Both the position numbers and the translations under genes were made by a program. A stretch of DNA of 64,000 nt, taken from the NCBI GenBank assembly GCA_965153455.1, contig OZ234496.1, positions 11,927,863-11,991,862 of the forward strand. Reading direction: 5' to 3'. Below, one piece after another: positions 1-10,755 of the stretch (position 1 is the first letter of the stretch; each line of letters opens with the position of its first letter). Source of the DNA: Sphagnum compactum (Eukaryota > Bryophyta > Sphagnopsida > Sphagnales). The notes beneath the pieces were generated by a model. The model did not search any database and had not been told where the DNA came from. It was given only the letters and a program-made list of their open reading frames with translations.

Positions 1-1434
1 TTCATAGGCCTTCCTTTGTCCTTCTTTGGTCTCAAAATGAGCACATATAACAACACTGTACACATCAAAAACGCCTTGAATCATCAATTGGTGAATCATT
101 TCCTTAGCATTCAAAAGAGCTGCAAATTAGTGAAAATGCAAAGCTAGTGGTCTAAGTGTCAAGAATGAGGTACAAAGAGTTTTGCACCCTTTTCATTACA
201 GCAGAGATTTTGCATGGAGCAATAAAGAATACGGTGGAGCAAATCTTTTGTATGGTCTGATTAGATTAGCATTCATTGCAAATTACATAGTGCAAAAGTT
301 TGGAAATTTCTTCACAAAATTTTGCATGGCCAAATTTTATTAGGAGTACTAAGTTCAGCTTTTTGGCTTGAAGTTTGCTATTGACGTAAGTTCATTTTCA
401 TTGTTCATTTCTTCATGAGGTGCATGTGATTTCCAGATGAAGGCAGAGGGTATTCCTGAGCTTTTAACACAGTTCAAGTGAACATGCAATACTGCAACAG
501 TATTCGCTATTGTTCAACCTTCAACTTCAATTGACAGCCACTCCGGCAAGCAATCCAAATGGCAATACTGTGTGCAAGGTGGGGTTTGGACTTCAGACTA
601 CAACAGTTATCAATTTGGCTGGGAACTGCACAATTGCCACACAATATCTGGGGTACATAACTAATACAGCAGCATGACACAACTCTCGGGAGCGTTTTAA
701 AAAATTTCGAGCATGGTTGAAATTGCAGATTGCCTGAATGATTTCAGGCGCCTTCCACACTGCAGAGATCTGTTAAAAAACAGTACCAAAACAAGTTTCA
801 ACAGACTCGTCAAAAGTTCACATTGCCAATGGGTCATGAACTTTGCCCAGACATCATGTGTTCAAGTCAGATGAACATGCTGGTCTGCAGTTTCAACATG
901 GGTGATTTGAAGTTGCACCATTCTCTCAGGACTGGTATTTCAGAATCTGAAAATGGTGGAAGTGGACATGTCTGGGTTTTATCAGCCTGCTTGGAAGCTT
1001 GCAAGCTTCAGTTGTTGGGCATCCATCCAGGGGAAAGTTAGTCTACATCAAAATATTGGCCAAGACCATCTTCTTTCTGGTGAGAATGTAAGGGAGTTTT
1101 GGTGCCTCAGTTTTCCTTCCCATAGCCATGACTGGTTGTTTGTGTTACTTCGTTGGGTGGGTAGGTGCATCTTCAAGGCTTTGGTTAGAAAATTATGCAT
1201 GTAATCTACTAGTCATTTGGTACCTTTCAGCTCACCACATTTTTCAGTCTTCAGATAAGCTTCTGCATTTACCAATCACCTAGGTTCCAATCTTTTTCAG
1301 ACCAGCAACCATGTGCAAACCACCTGTGAATGTGGACACTGGGGATGCAGAGCCCAAATCTTCACACTTCTGCATGCCACTGTGCTGCATGCTAGTCGCC
1401 TGAGAGATCTTGAGGTTCAGGATTTTGTCGAGAC
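1..1434. other. 3' flank of the CCCH gene, no gene seen
   Basis: No open frame here looks like a protein. Because the CCCH gene runs on the minus strand and stops at 1435, the right part of this stretch probably holds its 3' untranslated region. I could not fix a polyadenylation site. The rest is moderately AT-rich unique-looking sequence. Confidence 0.5.
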
Positions 1435-4400
1435 CTACTTGTGACCCCTCTCTGCCTTTCCACCCTCCCCCTTTTGCCGTTTTGCCCTTTCCATATTGCT
1501 AGATCCATGTAGGAAAACACAACTGGCTCCATTTCGACACCCTTTGGGTGTGTTGAAGTAAATGCAAGCTTTTCTCGATTTCCCCCGCGGTTGAGTCATT
1601 CCAGACCTGGTGGTTTCAGTATTCCTTGGCTCATCTGCCAGTCTCATGGACAGACCAGCCACATCAATGTCTTCATTTCCTGGCCATCTTGGTGCAGACT
1701 CCATAGACCTTCCAGTGGAACTAGTTGCTGTCCCTCCTGGCACTTCATTGGTGCTATTCCTTCCATGCTGTGAGATGAGATCTTTGAAGTATTGCTCATC
1801 GTGATGTGATAATGGTCGACCAGAGATTGATGTGACTGTCTGAGATGCAGAAGGCAGTGGAACAGAAAGCGGGGCTTGCAATTGGGCACTTGGAGGCCTA
1901 GTAGCAGGTATATACAGCTGCCCATTTTGTGCTGGATGAGGCAGACATGCCTGCATGGGCCCATTCAACATTCTGGCATTGAATGTCTTTTGAAAACTAC
2001 CAGGACCGGTAGTTCCCAGGGCTGGACTAAAGCCTGGGGGTCTTTCAAATACAACATCACTGGGTGGAGCAGCTCCAGCTACTACTGGCATCTTCCTTTC
2101 TTTCACACTGATGTCCCCTCCACTCTGCAACAATTCTTGCTCACCAAGCGGTGCTTCAAGACTTGGTGCTTTTGGGGCCCACTTGTTTCCATTCCCCCTT
2201 CTTGTACCTTCTGTGAACAGGTTGGAGATTTCATCAACTTGGTTTTCTGCTGAATCCTTGCTTGAGAGCTGACCTGCCAGGCCTTTGAGCATAGAGGGGT
2301 TTCTTAGAAACTTCATAAGCAATTCATGGTCTATTATGTTGTTGTCATTGCACTGTGAAAGGGCATTACATGCAGCAGTTGCTGCTGCAATAACATTAGG
2401 TTCTGTCTCTGTCAGATAGAAGGGTGGTACAGGTGCAACTGAAGTTCCATTATGAGGGTTTGATCCAGTTTGATCAGGATTGAAACCAGAGATCTCAGGT
2501 GCCAACATGGTGGACACAGCAGGAACAATGATTCCCAGAGGGGGCCCACAGATGGTAGAATCTCTTGTTTGGCCATTATCTTGGGGAGCCCTTGCCAACC
2601 AGTTTGCATCAACGGGCTTCTTTGTGAGATTCCCAAAGCCTGGAGGAGGGGATAACACCCCTTCTGGACATCATACACCAAACATTAAATATTCAGCACT
2701 GTAATTGGATTTAGGGAGGAAATTTTCAAAATCAAAACTTCAAAACACCAGCAGAATTTAGGAGTCAGAAGTCTTCAAGAATAATGCAGATGATCCATAC
2801 GCCAACTAGGCTCTGCAAAAGCTTAGCAAATCAACCTCTACATGTTCAGTTGTTGTGAAAACCTAGCCCATGTACCTACCTGTCATTGCAGATTCTTGAG
2901 GGAAATGAAGTTTGTCAACTGTCAATGTTAACCCATCATCTGGATCAGGTGTACCATCATCTTCTACTGGTACCACTGGTATGACAAGAGTTCTTTCATT
3001 GTCATAAGGCAACTGTGGTTCTTGTGGCTCTGCAGGACTGCAACATGTATGGAATAAACCCTCAGTTGCATGACAAGCACTCAGTCAATCTTTAGATGAT
3101 TCCTGAACATCTTACAAGAGACTTGATGTTTAGATAACAGTATGAGGAGAGTATGAATAGTTCCTGAGGTCAAAAGACAGGGAAGTTATACCTTTCAGGA
3201 ATGGATGAGGCTCGGGGATAAACAGCCTCTAGTACTCTAAGCTCCCGTTGTCTCTGGACTGCAACCTCTTTACTTTCTCCACCAGCAATCACCCTCCATG
3301 ATGGATGCAGATTGAACTGATGCAAAAGGAAAAAACAGCAAAAGTCATGAGCCATAGAATCATCCTTTTCATGCTCCAAGATATCTGTGCCAAACCTCAT
3401 CAAGCACAGTAGGGAACCAGACAGGACATTATGGGAGTAGATCTCTTGAAACCACTCACCAGAGCAGGAACTCGCCAAGGAACCTCAGGTATGACATCTG
3501 CAACTGCTGGCTTGATACTTATTGGGATAGTAAGACCAAAACCAGGAGGAAGATCACTAGATGATATGGGAACTGTCGTGTGCATAAACTTAGTCTGCTT
3601 TGCCTGTAGAAGATCTTGATGAGCAGTTCCAGACAAATCAGGTGCATCTTCTGCTGCAAACAGCCGCACCTGTAGACCGACAGTAACAACAATACTCTGC
3701 AGATTTAGGAGAGTATTTTGACACAAAGGGTAGCAATACATAAATATTAACAGCTTTGCCCCCAGTAAAAAAAGGATTGACTGTAAGTGAGAAGAATTGC
3801 TGTATCTCAACCATTGGGCAAGTACTATATAATCCATAAAATAAATGTCTTCACTTAAAAAAGAGGTTTTTGCATGTGGATATTGAAGCACCATGGACTT
3901 CAAGGAAAACATGCACAACATAACTGCCTGAACTTGGTCATGTATACCCATCCCATTCATGCTCCACACAACCAACATATTTCTTCAAGGAAGTTCAAAC
4001 CAAGAGGGATGTTATGATGAAGAATCTGAATTACTTGATCTGGGCCAGTCCCCAAGTCTATGTTAGATGTGAGATAATCATGTTGATCCATCAAAACTTC
4101 CAACTGGCTTGTGAGACATTTGTTGGTAACAAAGAACTGAACAGAGTTGCCGTCTAAGATGCAAGCTTGAAACATGCACTACTTTATACCAGATCACTAT
4201 ATCCATTCAGGTTTACTACAAGAAAGTGACTGCTGTGAAGTTATCTGTAGTTCTCAATCAAATGCTGGAAGTTGTACACAGAGCATCTTACCGCACATGC
4301 ATACTATCATGCAGGTCCATCATGTACTCAATATAGTGCTCTTTCAAGGATGGTACATTCACCATTTTGAAGATAGCACACCAATTGTATATACCATCCA

Positions 4401-6620
4401 ATCCATCCCGATGATCTGATGCATAATGGGTATCACAATCTTCCTAGAGAGTAACGCATTGCATCGACGATTGCAGTATTGCTTTTCATTTGATCACTCT
4501 TGTAACAATGTTGGAGAACTTAGTATTACATGAGAAGCATTTGCATGTTCCAACCATTGGCTGAAGTCCATAGGTCTTGTTGTTGCTTCTCATAATTTGA
4601 CAGACATTTCCTACAAACAACACATCTATGAGATTGCAGAGGGAAACTCCACAAAACTTTGAATGCAAGATGCAAATGAGTGCAGTCATAACCTTATGAG
4701 TGTTGCTCACAAAGTGTCAGACCATCACCTTTGTCATCAGTAGCAGAAATGAGCTGCCATGACTCCCCCACTGCCTTCCTTAGCTCCTTCTTCCAGTGGG
4801 TGTAGACAAGTATGTAATAATCTGCCTAGGATTTGGGCAAACCAATATACAAACATCTCTGTCCTGAGAACTTGCATCCAAGCCTCCCATAACAGAATGA
4901 TAAGGGGATCGTTCAGAAATATCATTACTGCACCATCATAAGTGTCAGTTCCCTTCATCTCAGCTTGATTTGTTGCTACGTAGACTGCTATCTATTACAA
5001 AATCAAGCACACAAATGTAATCATGACTTCTTCATCCTGATGCTTACACCATAGTCTCCAGGCTAACTTACAATTGCAGGAGACTACATATCTATGAAAT
5101 TGCAGAGACATCTCCACAACAACAATTTGAAGGTAACATGACAATGAGTGCAGTCATAACCTTATGAGAGTTGCTCACAAAGTGTTAGACTGTCACCTTC
5201 ACCAGGAATAGCAGTGAATGAGCTGCCATAACTACCTGCCAACTTCATCAGCTCATGACAGTAGGTGTAGATAATAAGTATATAATAACCAACCCAAAAG
5301 ATTTGGACAAACCATTCTACAAAATCTGCATCCTGAGTCTCTAGAAGCAATGGGACAACTCGATCATGATGTCGGCTAGCACTCAAGAAACATAGCTCAG
5401 GAAGACTACACATGAATTACATAAGACTCCTTCAAGCTTGGATGGTGTATGTCATCATGGCTCTTGTTATCCCTCCATCAAGAATGTGTACATTGACCCT
5501 GATAGCTTGCAGCAGGTGCACAGTGATGAATAGTGCCAAAATTCTTGCTAGATGTCAAAACAACAACTGAGCTATTTCGTGCAAGACATATATACTTACT
5601 GGCAGTGTCTACTCCCCAAGATAAGTAAAATCCAGATAGATCCCAAAGCTTGAGTGAGATTGGTTTGTCATGCCATTCTCTGACACAGAAACCATATTCC
5701 TGTTTTCAACTGTCATGGAGTTTGTTCAGGCAATTAGCAAGACATTTCTCAATCTCCCGACACCATCATTCACCAGCAAGACAAACCAAGCAACAAGATC
5801 TACTATTGAAGTTTGCATTGGAAACAGAAAATAGATCATAGATCCACCAAGGATTTGTGCATGTGAAAGAACTGCCAGGCATAGACAAAAGCCCATGACG
5901 ACAACAGTAAGTGACCTTCGTGTTTGACAAGGACAGATTCGTTCCTTGTATTCTATTCAAGAAGGATTTGCGTTGACCAGCAACAGATGTGATTTTCTAA
6001 AAAATCAGAGAGGAAACCCTAACCAAGTGAGCACTTCTTCTGTTGTAGATCCTTGTGATTCATTCTTGTTCGCTTTTGTTGTGATTATCTGCGATTGATT
6101 TGTTTACGAATCTCTTGCTTATTTGCAAGCTTTTCAGGGCATCCGGTTTATTACACTTAGAGAAGAAGAGGATTTTCTTTGAGATCTGGAATTCTGGTAC
6201 GCCGTCCCTTCTCAATCCATCGGGAAGATCTCTTTACAGGGAAGTCGAACATGGCGGTGGATGCTCGCCATGCGGAAGACGAAAGGCACAGGGAGGGATG
6301 ATAGCCAGCCCAGTTGAAGAGGAGAATCCATGACTAAAGAGACTACTGCGATTCTTTATCGAAGAAGAAGAAGAAGAAAACCGCACCGGAACAAAAGAAA
6401 CGTGTAATTTGCAAGACAGATCGCAGCAGGAGTGAAGGAGGAGGAAAAAAGGAATGACCTGACACAGTCTGTCCCCTGCAGCCCAGGATACTTTCTTACT
6501 GACTCTGGCTTGCTGAAGATGATGACGAAGATGATGTAGTGATATGTTCTGTCCCATTTGGTCAGCAGGCAGTCCCAAAACAGGCACCCCGAAGCCTGGT
6601 GGTAGAGAGGCTGTTGCCAT
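1435..6620 (-). CDS. CCCH zinc-finger protein, five exons, 627 aa
   Basis: Coding exons (minus): 6620-6459, 3669-3460, 3316-3192, 3037-2880, 2663-1435. All four junctions are GT-AG and keep frame. The ATG at 6620 is the first; an in-frame GTG lies three codons upstream. The family is plant CCCH proteins like Arabidopsis C3H6 (At1g19860), recognised from memory by the order of conserved blocks: KKVSW near residues 43-47, VRLFAAEDAP (55-64), WRVIAGGESKEV (131-142), ELRVLEAVYPRASSIP (149-164), LVIPVVPVEDD (183-193), LLMKFLRNP (333-341), YFKDLISQHG (510-519). The single C-terminal finger is C585-X8-C594-X5-C600-X3-H604, followed by a basic tail, and probably binds RNA or DNA. Four Pro-Pro-Gly-Phe motifs occur at about 7, 95, 225 and 427. 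The protein is longer than I recall for the Arabidopsis one (about 410 aa), mainly through low-complexity linkers. Likely nuclear; target unknown. Confidence 0.93.
3670..6458 (-). other. Intron 1 of the CCCH gene (2.8 kb)
   Basis: The intron is bounded by GT at 6458-6457 and AG at 3671-3670 on the minus strand. It joins Gln54 to Val55, which matches the continuous block KxxQVRLF in the family. It is far longer than the other three introns (142-216 bp). It contains no convincing exon. Short open frames on both strands are scattered and share no family features. Confidence 0.85.
4622..5345. repeat. Diverged tandem duplication inside CCCH intron 1
   Basis: Two copies lie 468 bp apart: about 4622-4880 and 5089-5345. 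Both read through a common order of blocks: ATCTATGARATTGCAGAG, then GCAGTCATAACCTTATGAG, then GTTGCTCACAAAGTG, then a GAGCTGCCAT block and a TTTGG(G/A)CAAACCA block. Copies differ by many substitutions and small indels, so the duplication is old. No coding frame is conserved. Confidence 0.8.
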
Positions 6621-7227
6621 CGCTGGCACACCTCAATATAACCTACCTTTTTTTCTTGCCCTCGTCTCTTTCACTCACTCCCGTTCCTTGTTTCCCTACC
6701 TTCTCTTCCCTCCTCCCTACTTCTCGCAGACCTATTTTCGCATACATCAAACACAATAACGAACCGTTTCTTCCCAAATTTTTCCTGCATACAGAACCTA
6801 GGGCAGCAAAGCGGCTTGCACAATCCGTCGCATCGATGCGAGCTGCTAAGGCCTCGAAATCCGCGTCGAGATCCGCGTGCGATGAGACACACTGAGATCA
6901 TGCGCAGCGCTGCACGGCGCTCCTCACTGTGTCCCGCCGCACACCCCACCTCTCATAACCCAGGGTCCAAAACGGACCCGACCTCAGGTTCCACTCCAGT
7001 AAACAAGCCCACCCTTAGCACTAACTACATCCCTTTTGGGATAGTTCCGGGCAGGGCAGCAGAAAAAAATTTCTTGAAAATGAGGGGTTCTTGTGCCCAT
7101 TTTTTTTATGACAATGCAAAAGTGCGGGGCATAACACGCCCTCCAGATACACTAAATTTTTTTGCTGGTTCTTTACAAAAGTTATAATTTTTTCTTTAAC
7201 AAACCATATTTAATATTGGCCCCACTA
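6621..7227 (-). promoter_or_regulatory. Putative promoter and leader of the CCCH gene
   Basis: This stretch precedes the start codon. It is locally richer in GC and CpG than its surroundings (about 6820-7000), as often seen near plant promoters, and has pyrimidine-rich tracts at 6650-6730. No TATA box or start site can be fixed by eye. Open frames here do not resemble proteins. Confidence 0.4.
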
Positions 7228-7612
7228 TAAGAGCATCTCCAGCGGTTCTCAGTATGTGACCTTGCAAATTATTTTTCACATCCAATTTTGCTTATTTACT
7301 TTTTGGCACTACCACCCATGAAACTCAAACTGGGACAACAAACAGTATGTGGGGGACTAGTAATAGCAAACCACTTGGACCAATTATTATGACGGGCCAA
7401 TGAGAAACACTGAGCAGTAATAAGATCATATTTATCACACTCTTTTCCGTAGGTGAACAGTATTCTGCGCCATTCACCAACCACCGCAAACTGTGCAATC
7501 ATACTGAGCCAAAACCATTTTCTTGAGCCAAACTGGCATGTTTTGACTTTTTTTCTTCATCAGTACAAGTACTCTGAGGATCACATACTGAGCACCGCTG
7601 GAGATGCTCTTA
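7228..7612. mobile_element. 381-bp TIR MITE with TA target duplication
   Basis: The element spans 7230-7610. Both ends start AGAGCATCTCCAGCGG and continue about 30 bp as inverted repeats with one mismatch. A TA dinucleotide flanks each side (7228-7229 and 7611-7612). There is no transposase, so it is non-autonomous. Termini with GAGCATCTCCAGC are common in plant MITEs. The TA duplication would fit Tc1/mariner-type insertion, but the superfamily is not certain. Confidence 0.8.
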
Positions 7613-8154
7613 GCCTACTAGACAAGAAGAAGAGGTACTCAACACAATTAGGAAATATTGTTCGGATATCCAACGAGGTGCAATAGTGAAAGGGTGGTTC
7701 AGTTTTTTTTCCCTCTTCCGGGTCGGGCAGAGGGGGAACTTGAAGATTTTTTTTCTTTTTTTTGTTTCAGGAGTTTCATTCCCAATGATGTTCTGAATGG
7801 GTATTGTTTCTTTTGTTTTCCTCAGTATGTTCCTTTGATTTTGGGCAGGGTGAACCAGCACCCACAGTTTGTACCTTCGCCTCTTTGAGTGAGGCCATTT
7901 AATTCACCTCTCCTATTCACCTCTCCTATTAATTAGATGAGGTGCCTTCCAAGTTCAATTTTTTATTTTTTTTGGCAACGAGTCAATTTGATTGGCCCAT
8001 CATTCAAGAAAAATGAAACTATGGAGGGTTTCACAAAATAGAATGTTGTATTTTGAAGTATAGAGTTCCTCCCCCTTTGGCCGACCTATATAGATGAAAG
8101 GAGGACAACATTTGTCTATGGGATAAAAGTGAGTTGCTATGGAGAACATGTTGG
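7613..8154. other. Intergenic, no gene seen
   Basis: AT-rich sequence with homopolymer T runs and one short direct duplication near 7902-7928 (CACCTCTCCTATT twice). No supported coding region. Confidence 0.5.
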
Positions 8155-8282
8155 GGAACATATTGAGAACCTGATGGAAAACCTTTGGGAACTTAAAAGG
8201 AACATAGTGGGAACACATTGAGAACCTGATGGGAAACCTTTGGGAACTTAAAAGGAACACAGTGAGAACACATAGGGAACCA
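8155..8282. repeat. 55-bp tandem repeat, two copies plus a partial
   Basis: Units start at 8155 and 8210, with a partial third near 8264. Each contains ATTGAGAACCTGATGG, then CCTTTGGGAACTTAAAAGG. The two full copies are nearly identical, so the duplication is recent or conserved. The open frame on the minus strand across it is only the repeat read through. Confidence 0.85.
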
Positions 8283-9531
8283 GGGAAAAATGGAAAAAAA
8301 AAAAAATCCTTCCGCCCTCAAATTTAAAAAGAGAAAAAAAAAAGAAAAAAGCAAGGCACCTTGAGTGCATGCTTGGGCCTTCCCATTGGCTGAATGAAAT
8401 TTCTCTTCCCAAAAGAGTTGGTCAACATTTTGGGCCTGGGCTACTATAGCCCTTGCAAAGAACACCCTTATCTATTAAGCCCAAACAATGTAACTTGGAT
8501 TTGAACTCCTAGATTAGATTAGACCTAGATTTAGTCTAAACATATGGATATTTGCAATATTTAGAAATATGTGGATTATTTAGTCCACACATGTGGGCCA
8601 AATGGGAAGCCAGCATCATTCTATCTTGAGACCCTTTAAAGTTATGTAAACATTTTTAAAAATTTGGGAAAGTGCAAAAGTTTTGAAACTTTCCTTTTGT
8701 GATGAGTGAGTGAACCTGCCATCCAGAAAAATATGAAAAGAAGTTCAAATTTTGAACACACCAGACTTTTCTTGGTTCGTGAACAAAGGGAACCGCCAGC
8801 ACCAGTAAAAGAGCTATAGCTCTCTCTTTGCAAACTTAGGATGGCCAAACCCATTATGGATGGATGAAAACATTGTCAGCAGAAGATGGCTAACAAGCCC
8901 TCCTCTCTCTAAGGAAGATTTTCTTTCAAATTTTGTTTCTCACATAATCTGTTTCTATGTTCTATTCAAGCCCATAATGTACTGGAGAGATTTTCTCTTC
9001 CTTTGTTTATTTTGATTGGTTTCGAAGCGTAATTTGTTGGAGTATCTTACGAAATTTGCAAGGTACCAGTCAACGGTAAATTATGCATAAGAGAAGGGTC
9101 TGTTTTGTACAAATCTGTAGTTCTAGTGAAAATTTACTCCCGAAGAGCAACCTAAATATACAAAGGAAAAAACTGGCCGGTTCTTTATAAAATTCATTAG
9201 GTACTGGTTTTTTATATTTTTTGGTTTTATTCCTTTTTTCTTAACTTTTTTCTTTTCTTTAATAGATTTTTTCTTTTAATTTTTAAAAATATTTCTACAA
9301 ATTCAAAAATAAATTTAAAGATCTACACATTAAAATTCAAAAATAAAACAAGACAAGGACAAGTCCATACAAAACAAAAAAAAACCAATGACAACTCAAG
9401 TGATGACTATGAGAATTTATTTACTCAAAAAATTTCAAAAACAGAAGACAAACGAAAAATCAACACAAGCAACAAAAAAAATTAAAATTAAAATTAAAAT
9501 CATGACCACTCAATCTTTCCGGCTCTTTATG
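8283..9531. other. AT-rich intergenic, no gene seen
   Basis: No protein-like frame. Contains A-rich runs near 8290-8350 and a simple AAAATT-type run near 9478-9500. A GAGAAGGGTCTG word at 9091-9102 is repeated in inverted form at 9552-9562, which could be the worn ends of a short element. Confidence 0.45.
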
Positions 9532-9565
9532 TAGGAGAAGGGTCTACATTCAGACCCTTCTCCTA
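9532..9565. repeat. Perfect 14-bp stem hairpin
   Basis: TAGGAGAAGGGTCT at 9532-9545 is followed after a 6-base loop by its exact complement at 9552-9565. It borders the dispersed repeat that starts near 9577. Confidence 0.8.
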
Positions 9566-9576
9566 TACTTTATTGG

Positions 9577-9915
9577 CCTTGCCTACCAACAAGGCAAGGA
9601 TGTTGTGTTCAGATTCATTATAGAGTATAGTAGCTTAAGGGATTTTTATAGGCCCCTAGGTAATAATAATAATAATAATAATAGGTCTATTTATTTTTGT
9701 ATGAGGGTTTTTGAAACATGATATTTGGGTTGTGTTAACTAAACTTGAGATTAGTTATAGAGTTATAATATCTGGAAGGATTTTGGTTTTCTTTTAGAGC
9801 ATTTTTTTGAAGATTATATTTTTTGCATGGTGAAATATTTGAATTCCCATAATTCTTCATTTGCCTTAAGATACTTTTTAATGTAAATGGCAAGGCCACG
9901 GTGTGACACACCCCT
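9577..9915 (+). repeat. Dispersed repeat family, copy 1
   Basis: This block (about 9577-9860) recurs as its reverse complement at about 27998-28285. Its right part (about 9820-9915) recurs as reverse complement at 29548-29641. Shared landmarks are AGTAGCTTAAGGGAT, TAGGTCTATTTATTTTTGTATG and CATGGTGAAATATTTGAA. A (TAA)n run lies at 9660-9683. The right edge reads TGTGACACACCCC, a start often seen in plant LTRs, so the family may be LTR-retrotransposon derived. Confidence 0.75.
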
Positions 9916-10118
9916 TGTTACCTCTACTTTAGGTGCTATTAGTTTCAGTTTTAATGTGAATTGATGGTGGGGAACACCAGGTAAGCTTGGGAACAACAAG
10001 CCCTAGTAAAACCCATTACCATGTAATCGAGCGGTGGCTTGGCCTATCAGGCTGTGGCATTCTTGCTAGGTGGCATTTTTAAAGGCGGAATGGGCCTAAC
10101 CCATTGTACATGATCACC

Positions 10119-10262
10119 TTTATTATGTTCAATTAACATACCTCATACAGAATGGGTTGTGGAATGGGTTTGTGGATGGTGGATTCTACATTTATTATGT
10201 TCAATTAACATTACCTCATACACAATGGGTTGTGGAATGGGTTGTGGATGCTGGATTCTACC
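10119..10262 (+). repeat. 72-bp tandem duplication
   Basis: Units start at 10119 and 10191, each opening TTTATTATGTTCAATTAACA and closing GTGGATGSTGGATTCTAC. They differ by a few bases and a 1-bp indel. No coding meaning. Confidence 0.85.
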
Positions 10263-10277
10263 AAATGAGAGTGTACA

Positions 10278-10755
10278 TCTAACTTTGGTTGTTTTTGCAA
10301 CTATTTTCCAACTTGACCAATTTTGGCATTCCTATAACTATGTTGCAACTACATTGTAATTATTAACTTTTTCATCCATCCATGTGGACAATTTTTAGAA
10401 TTTATTTTTTTATGAATAAACATGTTTGTCTCATTAATCACAATAATTATTAAAATTAGTTGCACCACTATGGTATGGACCTAGCCCCTAGAAATATACT
10501 AAGATGTATTATGAATATATTGAATGTATATCTTTACGATGTATTAAGGTTGTATTAAGGGTGTATATAGTGTATGTCAAGAATATATAATTTGTACATT
10601 GAAAATATGTTTAAAGTTTAACATTATGGTTTTATTAAAATATAAATATTAAAAATACATAAAATGTTTACTAGGGGTATACTATGGTATATATACCAAA
10701 TGATACTTTCTTTAAAAAATTAAAAATCCATTAAGGATTTACCTATCTACCCATA
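10278..10755 (+). repeat. 0.48-kb direct repeat, left copy
   Basis: Matches 13142-13620 in the same orientation almost throughout, from ACTTTGGTTGTTT to ATCCATTAAGGATTTA. Shared landmarks include CCTAGCCCCTAGAAATATAC and GTTTACTAGGGGTATACTATG. The ends lack clear TG/CA termini, so calling it an LTR would be speculative. Confidence 0.8.

Noticed and set aside
6234-6629. 131-aa open frame as the whole CCCH first exon
   Set aside because: The frame continues past the donor at 6458 into intron. Family continuity (LCQ|VRLF) places the exon end at 6459, and the frame's first codon is GTG, with the first ATG at 6620.
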